Notes under the pieces: model-generated
What the model was told of the DNA's origin: nothing
What the model saw: the letters and a program-made list of their open reading frames with translations, nothing else
Database searches by the model: none
Assembly: GCA_944388125.1 (NCBI GenBank)
Contig: CALXHO010000001.1
Location: 1 to 64,000, forward strand
Direction: 5' to 3'
Length of the DNA: 64,000 bases
Origin: an uncultured Gemmiger sp.
GTDB taxonomy: Bacteria > Bacillota > Clostridia > Oscillospirales > Ruminococcaceae
Translations under genes and position numbers: made by a program
Shown: one piece after another, positions 35,220 to 43,886 of the stretch
Position numbering within the stretch: position 1 is the first letter of the stretch
Layout of the letters: each line of letters begins with the position of its first letter

Positions 35220-35259
35220 TTCCAGTTTTTCATTATATGTAAAACTGGAATGGTATACT
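35220..35259 (+). promoter_or_regulatory. Palindromic operator and promoter of the helicase-nuclease operon
   Basis: TTCCAGTTTT (35220-35229) and AAAACTGGAA (35241-35250) form a perfect 10-bp inverted repeat with an 11-bp centre. TATACT (35254-35259) follows immediately, so the palindrome covers the -35 region, which has no good hexamer. It is the likely site for the WYL regulator. Confidence 0.7.
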
Positions 35260-35308
35260 GATTCTAGAAAGGTCCAATTTTTCCCATTCATATGACCTGG
35301 GAGGCTTT

Positions 35309-38300
35309 ATGCAAAAAGAACTGACGGAATACTTTCAGGATCCCCATGCCGGGCCGGGTTTGCTTCTGGGCAAGGCTCCCACCGGCTACGGCAAGACATT
35401 CCAGGCCGTGCAGGCCATTTATGCCTATCTGAAACAGGGTGGCCGCAGCCGGATTCTGTTTGTGACGCCCCTGCTGAAAAATCTGCCGGTGGATGCCCTG
35501 CGGCAGGTCTATCAGCAGGACGGCCGCGAAAAAGACTTTGACAAGGAGGTCCTGGTACTGCGCTCTCCCGCGGATACGGTACTAAACGCCATGGAGACGC
35601 AGACTGTCCCCGAAGAGTTTCAGACCGAGGCATTCCTGGCTCTGGAAAAAGCCTGCCGCAGGTACAAGCGTTACCGTACTCAGCCCGGGGACGCCGCGGC
35701 CGAGCTGGCCAGGGAGCTGCAGGATTCTATCCGCACGGAGCTGGAGCCTGCCTTCCGTCACGAACTGGAAGATCGTCTGCGCAGGGCTTTTCCCGACGGC
35801 GCCCAGGCACGGCGCAATGCCATCCGCACGCAAAAGCAGTATCAATGGATCGCCGCCTTCTATCCCGCGGTTTTCTGGTCGGATTACAAGGTCCTGCTGC
35901 TCTCGGTGAAAAAACTCATGGCCCGCAACGTTCCCGTGGTGGAACACAGTTTCGACTGCCTGTCTGACCGGATGCTGCTGGGGTCCATTCTCTGCATCGA
36001 TGAATTTGATGCTTCCCGGGCGGACATTCTGGACAGTCTGATCGACAAGTCTCTGAATCTGCGGGCCGACTATCTGCAGCTCTTTATCCAGGTCTATCAC
36101 GGGATACAAATGCACCGGGCCAACCGTTCCCTGACCGAGCTGCGGAATCTGTATGAAAAAGGGCGTTCCATGACCTGGGAAAAGCTGAGCCAAAATGCAG
36201 AGGACATCTACCAGTCCGGCGCCCTGCAGTACAGCATGAAAACCATGACAGACAGTTCCAGCCGGGGACGGAACTTTTTGTTTCACGACAGTTCCTACCT
36301 GACTGTACTGGACGGCAAGCGCACCCACATCCGTGCGGTGTGCAACGACGCCCAGTCTCAGGTACAGATTTATTTCGATACCCCCGAGACATACGCCGCT
36401 CACAAGAATGGTTCCCGCATCGTACTGCAAACGCTGCTGCGGAACATTCATGTATTCCTGCTGCGGTTCCAGCGCTATGTCTACGGCTGGGCGGACGCCT
36501 ACGCAAAACAGATCAACGCTTCCAGACAACCGTCAGATGACCGCTGCTCTGTGTCGGAAGCAGCCGAGAGCATCTTCCGGGAATATGGCCTCACCGATGA
36601 CCAGGTACATCTTATGACCGCCGACCTGACCGTGGGAGAGCGGACAGCTCATCCCCTGGCCACCCCAGATCTCTCCTTCTACGAGACAGGCTTCCGGCTG
36701 TTTGAATTCATCGACGATGACCGCCACCGCACCCAGACCCGTCTGCAGTATCTGCAGCTGCAAAATACCCCCGAGAAAGTCCTTCTTCACATCTGCCGCC
36801 GGGCCAAGGTTGTGGGGCTTTCCGCCACCTGCGACCAGCACACCGTCCTGGGCAACTACGACCTGCGCTATCTGCGGGAACAGCTGGGAGAACACTTCCG
36901 CACCATCTCCCCCAAAACGCAGGGAGCCATCCGCCGGGAGATGGAAGCCCTCTGGGCGCCATACCGGGACGGGCGGGTCCGGGTAAACCTTGCGGTGCTG
37001 GACCGGGACGGCCTTTCCACAGAAGACCGTCTGCAGGAGCTTTTCGGTCCGGGATACCTGAGCAAGCGATACAGCAATCAGTTTTCCCTCATGGGGGGGC
37101 AGGAGTATGAGGCAAAGCGCTACTGCAACCTCTTTGCCGCCATGAAGGCCTTCTGGTTCCACGAGGAGATCCACGCCTTTCTCTGTCTGAATCAACTTCT
37201 CCCCGAGGTCGGAAAGACATCGCTGGACGAAAGTCTGTTGTGCAACGCCCTGGAAGATCTGCGGCAGAAGTTTGCCCCCGAGAGCCAGGGCAAGATGGTG
37301 GTGCTGCGCAGCGGAAACAGCTTTGAGCGTGACAAGGATGCCCTTTTGAACGCTTTGGGTGACGGCGAGCGGCGTTTCATTCTTTCCAGCTACCAGACTT
37401 TGGGCGCCGGGCAGAACCTGCAGTATCCCGTCAAGGACCGTACCGGGCTGATTTGCCTGAACGACCAGGCCGATCCTTCCGACAAGCGTCTGTCCTGCAA
37501 GGATGTGGACGCCTTGTATCTGGGAGACATCACCCACGTCACCGTCAACCTGCAGGATTCCGACCACTGGAGCAGCGCCGATCTCATGCGGTACTGCTTT
37601 CAGATGGAATGTCTGTACCAGAACGATGAAATTTCCTGCCGGACTCTGCAAAGGCTGCTGAAAAGCGGCATCGGACATTTTTCCAGGAAGGCGGGAAATG
37701 ACATCTCCGCCCAAGCCCGGCTGAAACACTGTCCCAGCTTTACCGGCAAGGTCAGCCGGGATGTCATCCAGGCGGTGGGCCGCATAGGACGCACCTTTCT
37801 CAAGCGTCCGACCATCTATCTGTACACCACCAATGATCTTTTGAAAAAGCTGGATGCCAAGGAGCTGGACGGTCAGCTTCTTTCCCCCGAGATGGAGGCT
37901 TTGGCCAAGGTGCGGCGAGCCCTCCAGGCAGAGGGCAGAACAGCCGACCGGGCCCATCTGGAAGCCGAACGCCTTGCCACCCGCGGCAACGCCTATCTCA
38001 TGCGGATGCTCAGCGCCCCCTGGACCGAAGAAAGTATGGCACTGTGGAAACAGCTCCGCCATACGGTACTTTGCCACCCCCGGGCCACTCTGGCACAGCA
38101 TCAGGCGGATGCCATTCTCCGCACCTACTACCTGCCCATTTCTTCCCATCAGCCCCGCTATTACTTTGCTCAGAAAGGGGATTTTTCCGAGGTGCGGCTG
38201 AGCCCCGGCACCGACCGTGCTGCCTTTGCCGCTGCCCTGCAGCAGGAGCATTTTTCCGCCGAGCCTTCGGAGGTCAGCGAGGAGGAGGCGCGACTGCCGG

Positions 38301-38776
38301 TCCTTCTTTCCTATCCCGGTATGCGGGAGGAGTTTGAGGCCAGGGGCTGGGCTGTGGAGTTCGGGGACGGGCCTTATATGCTGAGTCCGGTCCTCTTCCA
38401 GAACATTTACAAGGGTGCACTGGGGGAAGTGGCCGGGGCCTATATCCTGCGCAAAGAACTGGGCCTTGCCCTGCAGGAGATCGACGACCCCGCCTGTTTT
38501 GAGCGGTTTGATTTTGCGGGACCGGACGGGTTCTGGTTTGACTTCAAGCATTGGAAGAGCAGCACCCGTCAGCCGGAGGAGGAGATCCGGGCAAAGACGC
38601 TGGAAAAACTGGACGCCGTGGGCGGGCGCAGGGCTTTTCTCATCAATCTCATTGCCGGGCCGGAGTTTGCCCCGTCCTGCACAGCGGACGGGCGGCTGGT
38701 GGAAATTCCGGGGCTGCTGTTTTCGGACGGCAGTGTGAACCGCCGGGCACTACAATTTTTGGGGAGGTATTTGTGA
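35309..38776 (+). CDS. SF2-type helicase fused to a PD-(D/E)XK nuclease-like domain (candidate defence effector)
   Basis: 1155 residues; GGGAGG lies five bases before ATG. Helicase motifs: Walker A GKAPTGYGKTF (K30), motif II ILCIDEFD (DEFD near 231), motif III-like VVGLSATCD near 504 and motif VI VIQAVGRIGRTF near 821. The second RecA half and a large insertion lie between. Near the C-terminus GALGEVAGAYILRKEL is followed by PDGFWFDFKHWK at about 1072-1083, a textbook PD-x4-DxK nuclease signature with an upstream Glu helix. I do not recognise the full architecture from a named defence system. The next gene overlaps by one base, so the two proteins are made together. Likely acts on DNA; function inferred. 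Confidence 0.85.
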   Translation: MQKELTEYFQDPHAGPGLLLGKAPTGYGKTFQAVQAIYAYLKQGGRSRILFVTPLLKNLPVDALRQVYQQDGREKDFDKEVLVLRSPADTVLNAMETQTVPEEFQTEAFLALEKACRRYKRYRTQPGDAAAELARELQDSIRTELEPAFRHELEDRLRRAFPDGAQARRNAIRTQKQYQWIAAFYPAVFWSDYKVLLLSVKKLMARNVPVVEHSFDCLSDRMLLGSILCIDEFDASRADILDSLIDKSLNLRADYLQLFIQVYHGIQMHRANRSLTELRNLYEKGRSMTWEKLSQNAEDIYQSGALQYSMKTMTDSSSRGRNFLFHDSSYLTVLDGKRTHIRAVCNDAQSQVQIYFDTPETYAAHKNGSRIVLQTLLRNIHVFLLRFQRYVYGWADAYAKQINASRQPSDDRCSVSEAAESIFREYGLTDDQVHLMTADLTVGERTAHPLATPDLSFYETGFRLFEFIDDDRHRTQTRLQYLQLQNTPEKVLLHICRRAKVVGLSATCDQHTVLGNYDLRYLREQLGEHFRTISPKTQGAIRREMEALWAPYRDGRVRVNLAVLDRDGLSTEDRLQELFGPGYLSKRYSNQFSLMGGQEYEAKRYCNLFAAMKAFWFHEEIHAFLCLNQLLPEVGKTSLDESLLCNALEDLRQKFAPESQGKMVVLRSGNSFERDKDALLNALGDGERRFILSSYQTLGAGQNLQYPVKDRTGLICLNDQADPSDKRLSCKDVDALYLGDITHVTVNLQDSDHWSSADLMRYCFQMECLYQNDEISCRTLQRLLKSGIGHFSRKAGNDISAQARLKHCPSFTGKVSRDVIQAVGRIGRTFLKRPTIYLYTTNDLLKKLDAKELDGQLLSPEMEALAKVRRALQAEGRTADRAHLEAERLATRGNAYLMRMLSAPWTEESMALWKQLRHTVLCHPRATLAQHQADAILRTYYLPISSHQPRYYFAQKGDFSEVRLSPGTDRAAFAAALQQEHFSAEPSEVSEEEARLPVLLSYPGMREEFEARGWAVEFGDGPYMLSPVLFQNIYKGALGEVAGAYILRKELGLALQEIDDPACFERFDFAGPDGFWFDFKHWKSSTRQPEEEIRAKTLEKLDAVGGRRAFLINLIAGPEFAPSCTADGRLVEIPGLLFSDGSVNRRALQFLGRYL

Positions 38777-40791
38777 TGATCCCGACCAACCAACTTCAGA
38801 TCGCCTTTGACCATGACGCCATTGCCAGGCGCTTTGTGATTGTGGAAGCCAAGCGGGATACCGGCGACTATAAGGGCAGCGTGATCCCCGACCTGGCACT
38901 TCAGGCCGGCCATGCCCTGGCCGTAGCCTACGAGTGGGGAAATTGCTGCTACATTCTGTACGATCAGAATAGCACCGACCGGCAGGGCCTGAAAGCCCTG
39001 CTGGAACAGGAATCCGACGATGTCCAGCTGCGGGAGGTTGCCTCCACCGAGTTTGATCCCAAGCGTTCTTTCCTGCTGGCGCAACTTCTTTTGAACGCCA
39101 TTCCGGCCCTGGATGCAGAGGGGCACATGTACCATAACCTGACCGGCAGGCTCTACTACACAGATCCCCACTGGCGCAGGGGCAAAGAGATCTTTCCCCG
39201 GAGTTTCTGGGCCTTGCAGATCCGTCTGACCGGGGACAGCTGCGTGCGCCTTCCGGTGGTGACCTTCTGCCGGGCGGAAAGCAAGCCCGGCAAAAATGCC
39301 CCGCAGTATCTGTTTGACGGGCAAAACCTTGCCCTGCGCCGCCTGATCCATCAGGACCCTGACCGTAAAACGCCCCGCTATGTCATCGGTGCCATGAGTG
39401 CCAAATGGAAGAACACCGTTTCTTTCCTGGAGTTCGGCTCGTTGGAAGCGTTTCAGCAAAGCAAGGTCGGCGTCTTGCAGCGGGTTCTGGAAGATGCCAG
39501 CAGACTCCTCTCCCCCTGCATCACCCTCGGCATTCAGTCCCTTTCCGAGGAAAAATGTCTGGGAAGCAAGCCTGTGGACCCCAAGTTTGAAAAAATCCGG
39601 GCCAGACTGCGGCAGGTTCCCCTCTATCTGGAAGACACCGTCCGGAATGAGGACTCTGCCCCGCTGGCCGGAGCGCTGTGCCGGGAACTGAAAGCGTACA
39701 GTGAAATCACGGTCCAGGACGGAACACCCGGCCCCGGAGAAGCTCTGTTTCGTATCGTGCACAACAGGGAGTGCTATGCCGACTGCCCGGAGCAGGACCC
39801 TTACCGGCAGGCGCCCCGCCACTGCGCCGTCCAGCATCTGACCGTGGAAGACTTTCATCTTCAGGAAGTCAAGGAGGACGCTCCGCTGAAAAAGGTTTTG
39901 CAGGAGATGGCTATCAAGCTGGATGTCCGCCAGGGACAGATCACCTGTTATGACTGGCCCTCCTTGGGCTACAAAGCCCCGGTCAATTTTGTGATCATTG
40001 CCAACTTGCACAGCGCCAAGGGAGAGCCTGCCCTCTATCGCCGTCTGCAGGTGCAGCCCGACGGTTCCCTGCAATACAGCCAGTGGCAGGAACAGGCGGT
40101 ATGGGAGAGCCCTGAGCAGCAAAAAATCGATGCTGCCTTCCGCAAATGGAACGGACAGACAGACTCCCGGATTGAGGGCCTCGTCTATGAAGATGTGGAC
40201 GCCATCCATATCATCCGTCAGACAGATCGCTTTACCCTGCCGGATACCGAGCGATTGCATCAACTGCTGGCCGCCACCCCGGACAACGCTTTCGTCCCTG
40301 TCGCTCCGCTGGCTGAGGTCGTCCAGGCACTTCTGCCCGACGCCCGGGACGAGGACCGGCAGAACCTGGAACTTCTCCTCTGCAATCTGGAAGAGCTGGG
40401 TACCCAGGCGACCCGCAGACAGCTGCGGGGCTGCCTGAATCTGCGCACCAAGCTTGGCCGGACTGTCAACGAGGAAATCTTTGCTCGGACCGGCATCCTG
40501 ATCGGCAGCGGCCTCAAGCAGAAAGCCACCATGGAGGCTCTTTTGGGCGGCGCACTGGGTATCCGCCAATTCCGTCAGGACAGGGCACAGTTTTACTATG
40601 CCGGATACCGGTCCCAGGACTTGCAGCATGGCCTGGCCCGGGCCTGCCGTATCCGCAAGGTGAGTTCCACCGGAGAGGAAGCCCATTTTGAGCGGTATCT
40701 TCCCCTTTTGGAGGTAGACTTTGTCCGGGCCGGGGCCTGGACCGTCCTCCCCTTTCCCTTCAAATACCTGCGGGAATGGGAGCCGGCATAA
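38776..40791 (+). CDS. Unknown large protein, partner of the helicase-nuclease
   Basis: 671 residues; ATG 38776 overlaps the helicase stop (TGATG), with GGGGAGG eight bases upstream. No signal peptide or membrane helix. I do not recognise the family. Visible features: an N-terminal part with FVIVEAKRDTGDYKG; MYHNLTGRLYYTDPHWRRGK near residue 115; a central IVHNRECYADCPEQDPYRQA and AVQHLTVEDFHL near 325-360; then PVNFVIIANLHSAKGEPALY and RLQVQPDGSLQYSQW. The layout faintly recalls the multi-domain Argonaute/pPIWI-RE type of defence proteins, which also pair with helicases and nucleases, but no catalytic tetrad is evident and I make no such claim. It ends the operon before a strong terminator. 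Confidence 0.8.
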   Translation: MIPTNQLQIAFDHDAIARRFVIVEAKRDTGDYKGSVIPDLALQAGHALAVAYEWGNCCYILYDQNSTDRQGLKALLEQESDDVQLREVASTEFDPKRSFLLAQLLLNAIPALDAEGHMYHNLTGRLYYTDPHWRRGKEIFPRSFWALQIRLTGDSCVRLPVVTFCRAESKPGKNAPQYLFDGQNLALRRLIHQDPDRKTPRYVIGAMSAKWKNTVSFLEFGSLEAFQQSKVGVLQRVLEDASRLLSPCITLGIQSLSEEKCLGSKPVDPKFEKIRARLRQVPLYLEDTVRNEDSAPLAGALCRELKAYSEITVQDGTPGPGEALFRIVHNRECYADCPEQDPYRQAPRHCAVQHLTVEDFHLQEVKEDAPLKKVLQEMAIKLDVRQGQITCYDWPSLGYKAPVNFVIIANLHSAKGEPALYRRLQVQPDGSLQYSQWQEQAVWESPEQQKIDAAFRKWNGQTDSRIEGLVYEDVDAIHIIRQTDRFTLPDTERLHQLLAATPDNAFVPVAPLAEVVQALLPDARDEDRQNLELLLCNLEELGTQATRRQLRGCLNLRTKLGRTVNEEIFARTGILIGSGLKQKATMEALLGGALGIRQFRQDRAQFYYAGYRSQDLQHGLARACRIRKVSSTGEEAHFERYLPLLEVDFVRAGAWTVLPFPFKYLREWEPA

Positions 40792-40811
40792 CCTTGTAAA
40801 ACGCAGTCAAA

Positions 40812-40858
40812 GCCGGGCACACCCGAATGCACCAAACATTCCCGGGTGTGCCCGGTTT
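40812..40858 (+). terminator. Terminator of the helicase-nuclease operon
   Basis: A GC-rich stem (CCGGGCACACCCG region at 40813-40825 with CGGGTGTGCCCGG at 40843-40855) is followed by TTTAT. Confidence 0.8.
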
Positions 40859-40888
40859 ATATCCTTTGATTTCATGCCGTGCAGCACC

Positions 40889-40917
40889 TTGTTCCCTTCC
40901 CCCTTAGCATGTATAAT
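40889..40917 (+). promoter_or_regulatory. Promoter of the SDR gene
   Basis: TTGTTC (40889-40894), 17-base spacer, TATAAT (40912-40917). Confidence 0.65.
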
Positions 40918-41007
40918 GCAAAGGAAGCGATCATTATGGTCATGCCTTGCGCCGCCTCAGGATTTTTCAGAGCGCCGCGCTGGAGTTTCGGCCGAGGAGG
41001 AGTGCCA

Positions 41008-41721
41008 ATGTTTACCGATCAAGTCGTAGTCGTCACCGGCGGTGCAAAAGGCATCGGCAAAGCCGTTGCCGGGGAATTTCGCAAGGTGGGCGCCCACGTC
41101 TGCATCATAGACCTTTTGCCCAACGATTACTTTGTAGGCGACGTGGCCGACCAGAGCGTTTTGGAGACTTTTGCCCGCAAGGTCATTGAGGATTACGGTC
41201 ATGTGGATCACCTGATCAACAACGCCCTGCCTTTGATGAAAGGCATCGATGCGTGCAGCTATGAGGAGTTCAACTACGCTTTGCGGGTGGGTTTGACCGC
41301 GCCCTTCTACCTCACCAAGCTGTTTGCCCCTTACTTTGCCCCTGGTGGGTCCATCGTGAACATTTCCTCCTCCCGGGACCGCATGAGCCAGCCCCAGACC
41401 GAAAGCTACACCGCCGCCAAGGGCGGCATCTCCGCCCTGACCCATGCGCTGGCAGTCAGTCTGGCAGGCAGGGTCCGGGTCAATTCCATCTCCCCGGGCT
41501 GGATCGACACCGACTACACCGTCTATGAGGGCCCCGACGCTTTCCAGCAGCCCGCCGGGCGGGTCGGCAATCCCATGGACATTGCAAACATGGTGCTGTA
41601 TCTCTGCTCCGACAAGGCAGGCTTTATCACCGGGGAAAACATCTGCATTGACGGCGGCATGACCCGGCAGATGATCTATCATAACAATTTCGGCTGGACC
41701 CTGCAGGGAGGAAACACCTGA
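41008..41721 (+). CDS. Short-chain dehydrogenase/reductase
   Basis: 237 residues; ATG 41008 follows GAGGAGG. Rossmann motif VVVTGGAKGIGKA, NNA in HLINNALPLM, catalytic Ser in VNISSSRD, Tyr and Lys in ESYTAAKGG, and the ISPGWIDTDY segment. NAD(P)-dependent oxidoreductase of a sugar, steroid or similar carbonyl; substrate unknown. Its stop codon overlaps the start of the phosphodiesterase gene by one base. Confidence 0.93.
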   Translation: MFTDQVVVVTGGAKGIGKAVAGEFRKVGAHVCIIDLLPNDYFVGDVADQSVLETFARKVIEDYGHVDHLINNALPLMKGIDACSYEEFNYALRVGLTAPFYLTKLFAPYFAPGGSIVNISSSRDRMSQPQTESYTAAKGGISALTHALAVSLAGRVRVNSISPGWIDTDYTVYEGPDAFQQPAGRVGNPMDIANMVLYLCSDKAGFITGENICIDGGMTRQMIYHNNFGWTLQGGNT

Positions 41722-42182
41722 TGAAAATCGCCATTCTCTCCGACACCCATGGCCTGCTGCGGCCTCAGGTGGTGGAATATCTGAAAACCGCGGATGTCAT
41801 TTTGCACGGCGGCGACATCAACAAGCAAAGCATTGTGGACGAGCTGCGGCAGTACGCCCCGCTGTACATCGTCCGGGGCAACAATGACAAGGAGTGGGCC
41901 GAGGCCATCCCCCACGATCTCACGGTCTGTCTGGGCGGCGTGACCTTTTATCTGGTCCACAACAAAAAGGAAGTGCCCGCCGGCCTGACCGGTGTGGACG
42001 TGGTGGTCTTCGGCCACTCCCACAAATACTCCCAGCAGGAAAAGGACGGAGTTCTCTGGCTCAATCCCGGTTCCTGCGGTCCCCGCCGCTTCCACCAGGA
42101 GATCACCATGATGATGGCCGACGCCACTGGCGGCAGACTCTCGGTGGAAAAGATCACCATTCCCCATGAGGCCCAGGGATGA
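41721..42182 (+). CDS. YfcE/MJ0936-type metallophosphoesterase
   Basis: 153 residues. Calcineurin-like metal site: SDTHG, HGGDIN, RGNND and FGHSHKY, all in order. The size and LNPGSCGPRR fit the YfcE/MJ0936 phosphodiesterase group. Coupled to the SDR gene by a TGATG overlap. Physiological substrate unknown. Confidence 0.93.
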   Translation: MKIAILSDTHGLLRPQVVEYLKTADVILHGGDINKQSIVDELRQYAPLYIVRGNNDKEWAEAIPHDLTVCLGGVTFYLVHNKKEVPAGLTGVDVVVFGHSHKYSQQEKDGVLWLNPGSCGPRRFHQEITMMMADATGGRLSVEKITIPHEAQG

Positions 42183-42441
42183 AGCGCAGACAAGCTGTTT
42201 TCTCCCCCATGATTGTAATCCCGGGCCCTGCTGAATTCTGCCCCGCCAGGCAGCGCTCGGCGTTGGGAAAAGCCTTTCCTTCCGGCGCTTCCATCAAAAG
42301 TGCGAAGAATTCGTCTTTTTTCGGGAATTTTTATACAATGCATTCAAAATTCTCCCAAACCATGTATTTTTATTGCATTTTCCCGCAAAAAGTATTATCA
42401 TGGGAATGTTCCAATGGCAAATAACTCTCTAGAGGTGCAAT

Positions 42442-43362
42442 ATGAAAACAACGCTGATTATTATGGCTGCCGGCATCGGCTCCCGTTTCGGCACCGGCAT
42501 CAAGCAGCTGGCAAAGATGGGCCCCAACGGCGAAATCATTATGGACTACTCCATTCACGACGCCAAAGAGGCCGGCTTTGATAAAGTGGTCATCATCATC
42601 CGCAAGGATATCAAGGAAGAATTCAAGGAGATCATCGGCAACCGCATCGGCCAGTACATGGACGTGGAATATGTTTTCCAGTCCCTGGATGACCTGCCGG
42701 CCGGATTTTCCGTTCCCGAGGGCCGCACCAAGCCCTGGGGCACCGGCCAGGCGGTCCTCTGCTGCAAAGGCATCGTAAAGGAACCCTTTGCTATCATCAA
42801 TGCCGACGACTATTACGGCAAGGAAGCGTTCAAGCTGCTCCACGACTTTTTGGTTCAGCCCCATGAGAGCAACGGTAAATTCCGCATGGGCATGGCGGGC
42901 TTCATCCTGAAAAACACCCTGAGTGAGAACGGCACCGTCACCCGCGGCATCTGTGTTACCGACAAGGACGGCATGCTGACCGACGTTCTGGAAACCCCGG
43001 GCATCGGCTACAACGCCGAGGGCAAGCTGGTCTGTGACCGTGAGGATGCCCAGGCCATCCTGTCTGAGGATGTGCCGGTTTCCATGAACATGTGGGCCGC
43101 TGATCCCGATTTCCTGGATTACCTGGAAGAAGGCTTTGTGGAATTCCTCAAGAATCTGGGCGACAATCCCACCAAGGCGGAGTATCTGCTGCCCATCATT
43201 GTGGACGATCTGCTGAAGAAAGACAAGGCCACCGTCAAGGTCATGAAGACCCCCGACAAGTGGATTGGCATCACCTACAAGGAAGATACCGAGCTGGCTC
43301 AGAAGGGCTTCCGCGATATGGTGGCTTCCGGCCTGTACGCGGCTGATCTGTGGAGCAAGTAA
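42442..43362 (+). CDS. Sugar-1-phosphate nucleotidyltransferase family protein
   Basis: 306 residues; AGAGGTG upstream. The nucleotide-binding start IIMAAGIGSRFGTGIKQLAK is the GxGxR-type signature with the usual Pro-Lys replaced, and AIINADDYYGKEAF carries the metal-binding Asp. The C-terminal part has EYLLPIIVDDLL and DKWIGITYKED. Related to glucose-1-phosphate thymidylyl/uridylyltransferases; the exact sugar is unknown. The 259-nt gap before it (42183-42441) contains AT-rich sequence with a plausible TATTAT -10 near 42395 but no clear -35. Confidence 0.88.
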   Translation: MKTTLIIMAAGIGSRFGTGIKQLAKMGPNGEIIMDYSIHDAKEAGFDKVVIIIRKDIKEEFKEIIGNRIGQYMDVEYVFQSLDDLPAGFSVPEGRTKPWGTGQAVLCCKGIVKEPFAIINADDYYGKEAFKLLHDFLVQPHESNGKFRMGMAGFILKNTLSENGTVTRGICVTDKDGMLTDVLETPGIGYNAEGKLVCDREDAQAILSEDVPVSMNMWAADPDFLDYLEEGFVEFLKNLGDNPTKAEYLLPIIVDDLLKKDKATVKVMKTPDKWIGITYKEDTELAQKGFRDMVASGLYAADLWSK

Positions 43363-43431
43363 AAAGGGCTTTCCTCTTTCAGTGGGGTACACCGTAAACC
43401 GGCTGATCGGCTGACAGAAGAGAGTATTATA

Positions 43432-43478
43432 AAAACCGGCGTGTTGTTTCACACAGAGACAGCATGCCGGTTTTCTTT
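43432..43478 (+). terminator. First terminator after the nucleotidyltransferase gene
   Basis: AAAACCGGC (43432-43440) pairs with GCCGGTTTT (near 43466-43474), followed by CTTTAT. Confidence 0.7.
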
Positions 43479-43499
43479 ATGTTCGCGTTTTTACATGGC

Positions 43500-43555
43500 A
43501 AAGCCGTCAAGCGAGTGCGTTTTCAGCGCTCCTTGACGGCTTTCTTTTGCTTTTA
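43500..43555 (+). terminator. Second tandem terminator
   Basis: AAAGCCGTCAAG (43500-43511) pairs with CTTGACGGCTTT (43532-43543), then CTTTTGCTTTT. The gap 43363-43584 holds only these hairpins. Confidence 0.75.
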
Positions 43556-43584
43556 TATTGTCCCCCCTCCCGGCCGGTTCGCCG

Positions 43585-43881
43585 TCAGCCCGTGAAGGAC
43601 AAAACCAGCGCCAGGGCCAGAAATCCGGCTATCATCAAAATCCAGAACGAACAGAGGACGGCAGAAAAAATGTTCACCACGCTCCGGGTCTCCTTGCTCC
43701 TAATGCAGGCAAGGGAAAGTCCCAGTCCCAGCATGGCACAGAGGATATTTGCCCCGGCCAGTGCGGTCCGCAGTTCAGGTGACAAGACAATTTTGCATGC
43801 TGCCAGCAGATAAGTAAACACCGGAAACACACTGCAGATCAGTGCCGTCACACTGCATCCCTTTGCGGTGCTTCTTTTCAT
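43585..43881 (-). CDS. Small three-helix membrane protein of the LanFEG-like operon
   Basis: 98 residues; ATG 43881 follows GAGGTGA. Three hydrophobic helices (VTALICSVFPVFTYLLAACK, LAGANILCAMLGLGLSLA, SAVLCSFWILMIAGFLALAL). No recognised family. It starts five bases after the stop of the permease gene, so it is the last gene of the exporter operon and may be an accessory immunity or export subunit. Confidence 0.75.
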   Translation of the reverse strand: MKRSTAKGCSVTALICSVFPVFTYLLAACKIVLSPELRTALAGANILCAMLGLGLSLACIRSKETRSVVNIFSAVLCSFWILMIAGFLALALVLSFTG

Positions 43882-43886
43882 GGGGA

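Noticed and set aside
36533..40686. Long minus-strand frames opposite the helicase-nuclease and its partner
   Set aside because: Antisense shadows; the plus-strand frames carry helicase and nuclease motifs, ribosome sites and a coupled start.
34202..40791. Idea that the locus is a known system such as Hachiman, DISARM or Gabija
   Set aside because: No DUF1837 (HamA), no methyltransferase or DUF1998 (DISARM) and no TOPRIM nuclease/UvrD pair (Gabija) is visible.
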